Source: Lachnospiraceae bacterium
GTDB taxonomy: Bacteria > Bacillota_A > Clostridia > Lachnospirales > Lachnospiraceae
Reading direction: 5' to 3'
DNA length: 8,114 nucleotides
Assembly: GCA_017553965.1 (NCBI GenBank)
Contig: JAFZJK010000216.1
Location: 1 to 8,114, forward strand
Shown here one piece after another: positions 6,946 to 8,114 of this stretch. Position numbers and translations under genes: made by a program. Below the pieces are notes generated by a model. It was not told where the DNA came from. It saw nothing but the letters and a program-made list of their open reading frames with translations, and did not search any database. Position 1 is the first letter of the stretch; every line of letters begins with the position of its first letter.

Positions 6946-8114
6946 TTAAGCCAAGTATTTCTTTAACATTTCTACCTTATCGGTCTTTTCCCAAGGAAGG
7001 TCAAGGTCGTTTCTTCCGAAGTGACCGTAGCTTGCTGTCTGCTTGTAGATGGGACGACGAAGGTCGAGCATCTTTATGATACCTGCGGGACGAAGGTCGA
7101 AGTGTTCCCTTACGATCTCGAGGAGTTTTTCGTTTGAAAGCTTTCCTGTGCCGAAGGTGTCAATGTTGATGGATGTGGGCTCTGCTACGCCGATAGCGTA
7201 TGAAACCTGGATCTGGCACTTTTCTGCAAGTCCTGCGGCTACGATGTTCTTTGCTACGTATCTTGCTGCGTAGCATGCGGATCTGTCAACCTTTGTCGGA
7301 TCTTTTCCGGAGAATGCTCCGCCGCCGTGAGGTGCTGCACCGCCGTAGGTGTCTACAATGATCTTTCTGCCTGTAAGTCCCGAATCACCTGAAGGTCCGC
7401 CGATTACGAATCTACCGGTGGGATTGATGAAGATCTTGGTATCCGCATCGATCATACCTGCGGGGATAACTGCGTCTATAACGTATTTTCTTACGTCCTC
7501 ATGGATCTTTTCCTGAAGTACGTCGGGATCGTGCTGTGTGGATACTACTATGGCCTCTATTCTTGCGGGCTTTCCGTCCTCTCCGTATTCCACTGTTACC
7601 TGGCTCTTGCCATCAGGTCTAAGGTAAGGCAGTGTGCCGTTTTTCCTTACTTCCGCGAGCTTCTTTGAAAGCTTGTGTGCCATTGAGATGGCATATGGCA
7701 TAAGTTCGGGGGTTTCGTTGGTCGCATATCCGAACATCATACCCTGATCGCCGGCTCCGACATTATCGATATCAGCTTCTGCGTAGCTGTCGTTTATCTT
7801 TTCTTCTTCCTCGATGGTATGCCCGAAGCTTGACTTTGTCTCAAGGGCTTTGTTTACACCCATGGCGATATCCTTTGACTGCTCGTCAAGTGCCACCATA
7901 ACACCGCAGGTATCTGCATCAAAGCCGTATTTTGCTCTGGTATATCCTATATCCCTGATAGTGTCCCTTACTATCTTCTGGATGTCCACATACTCGCTGG
8001 TTGTAACCTCGCCCATTACCAGTACAAGACCTGTTGTACAGCATGTCTCGCAGGCTACTCGGCTGTATGGATCCTTTGCCAGCATGGCATCCAGTATCGC
8101 GTCACTTATCTGAT
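6946..8114 (-). CDS. metK: S-adenosylmethionine synthetase (methionine adenosyltransferase), N-terminus missing at right edge
   Basis: Makes S-adenosylmethionine from methionine and ATP, releasing phosphate and pyrophosphate; cytoplasmic, normally a tetramer. The frame stays open to the window edge and reads [15 protein letters not shown] before the first internal ATG (8085). In this family that block follows the HPDK active-site motif, so only about 20 N-terminal residues are outside. Counting from the internal Met at 8085, the signature [11 protein letters not shown] is at residues 110-120 and the glycine-rich [17 protein letters not shown] motif at 254-270. The C-terminus ([15 protein letters not shown]) is complete. 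A slightly longer acidic stretch ([17 protein letters not shown]) precedes the first signature. Any riboswitch or promoter controlling it would be upstream, outside the window. The proS gene follows after 104 nt. Confidence 0.96.
   Translation of the reverse strand, partial: QISDAILDAMLAKDPYSRVACETCCTTGLVLVMGEVTTSEYVDIQKIVRDTIRDIGYTRAKYGFDADTCGVMVALDEQSKDIAMGVNKALETKSSFGHTIEEEEKINDSYAEADIDNVGAGDQGMMFGYATNETPELMPYAISMAHKLSKKLAEVRKNGTLPYLRPDGKSQVTVEYGEDGKPARIEAIVVSTQHDPDVLQEKIHEDVRKYVIDAVIPAGMIDADTKIFINPTGRFVIGGPSGDSGLTGRKIIVDTYGGAAPHGGGAFSGKDPTKVDRSACYAARYVAKNIVAAGLAEKCQIQVSYAIGVAEPTSINIDTFGTGKLSNEKLLEIVREHFDLRPAGIIKMLDLRRPIYKQTASYGHFGRNDLDLPWEKTDKVEMLKKYLA

Noticed and set aside
8086..8114. 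SAM riboswitch upstream of metK
   Set aside because: The metK coding frame runs to the window edge, so its leader is outside and nothing can be said about it.

Overview
The window looks like chromosomal DNA of a low-to-mid GC Clostridia-type Bacillota, probably a gut or rumen Lachnospiraceae/Oscillospiraceae relative. The grounds are an archaeal-type (type 3) prolyl-tRNA synthetase, a MetK of the ordinary bacterial family, a large multidomain STAND-ATPase/GGDEF signalling protein, and an intergenic double-hairpin repeat of a kind I associate with gut Clostridia. The taxonomic call is an inference.

Left half, + strand (1-3618): the C-terminal part of one very large signalling protein. In order it has a STAND/AAA_16-type ATPase (Walker B visible, Walker A off the left edge), a long helical/TPR region, a GAF domain and a GGDEF diguanylate cyclase domain with an intact GGEEF motif. 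The gene is interrupted in this sequence. The reading frame changes between about 1466 and 1552, and one extra T in the short T run at 1468-1470 would rejoin both pieces into one continuous protein. It is annotated as two pieces of one gene.

Right half, - strand (8114 down to 3644): four genes in one direction. They are metK (S-adenosylmethionine synthetase, N-terminus off the right edge), proS (prolyl-tRNA synthetase), a small acidic protein of 67-76 residues, and a single-pass membrane protein with an N-terminal zinc ribbon, TPR repeats on both sides of the membrane segment and a coiled coil. The last two genes are 29 nt apart and look like an uncharacterised two-gene unit. Between metK and proS lies a repeat element of two tandem hairpins. 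Between proS and the small gene lies a nested hairpin region without a T tract.

The two halves converge at about 3618-3644. A strong stem-loop there serves as the intrinsic terminator of the - strand unit, and its stem encodes the last residues of the zinc-ribbon/TPR protein. No tRNA, rRNA, CRISPR array, insertion sequence or phage gene was seen. The most useful points are the broken STAND-GAF-GGDEF gene, the zinc-ribbon/TPR membrane protein with its small partner, and the dispersed-type repeat.
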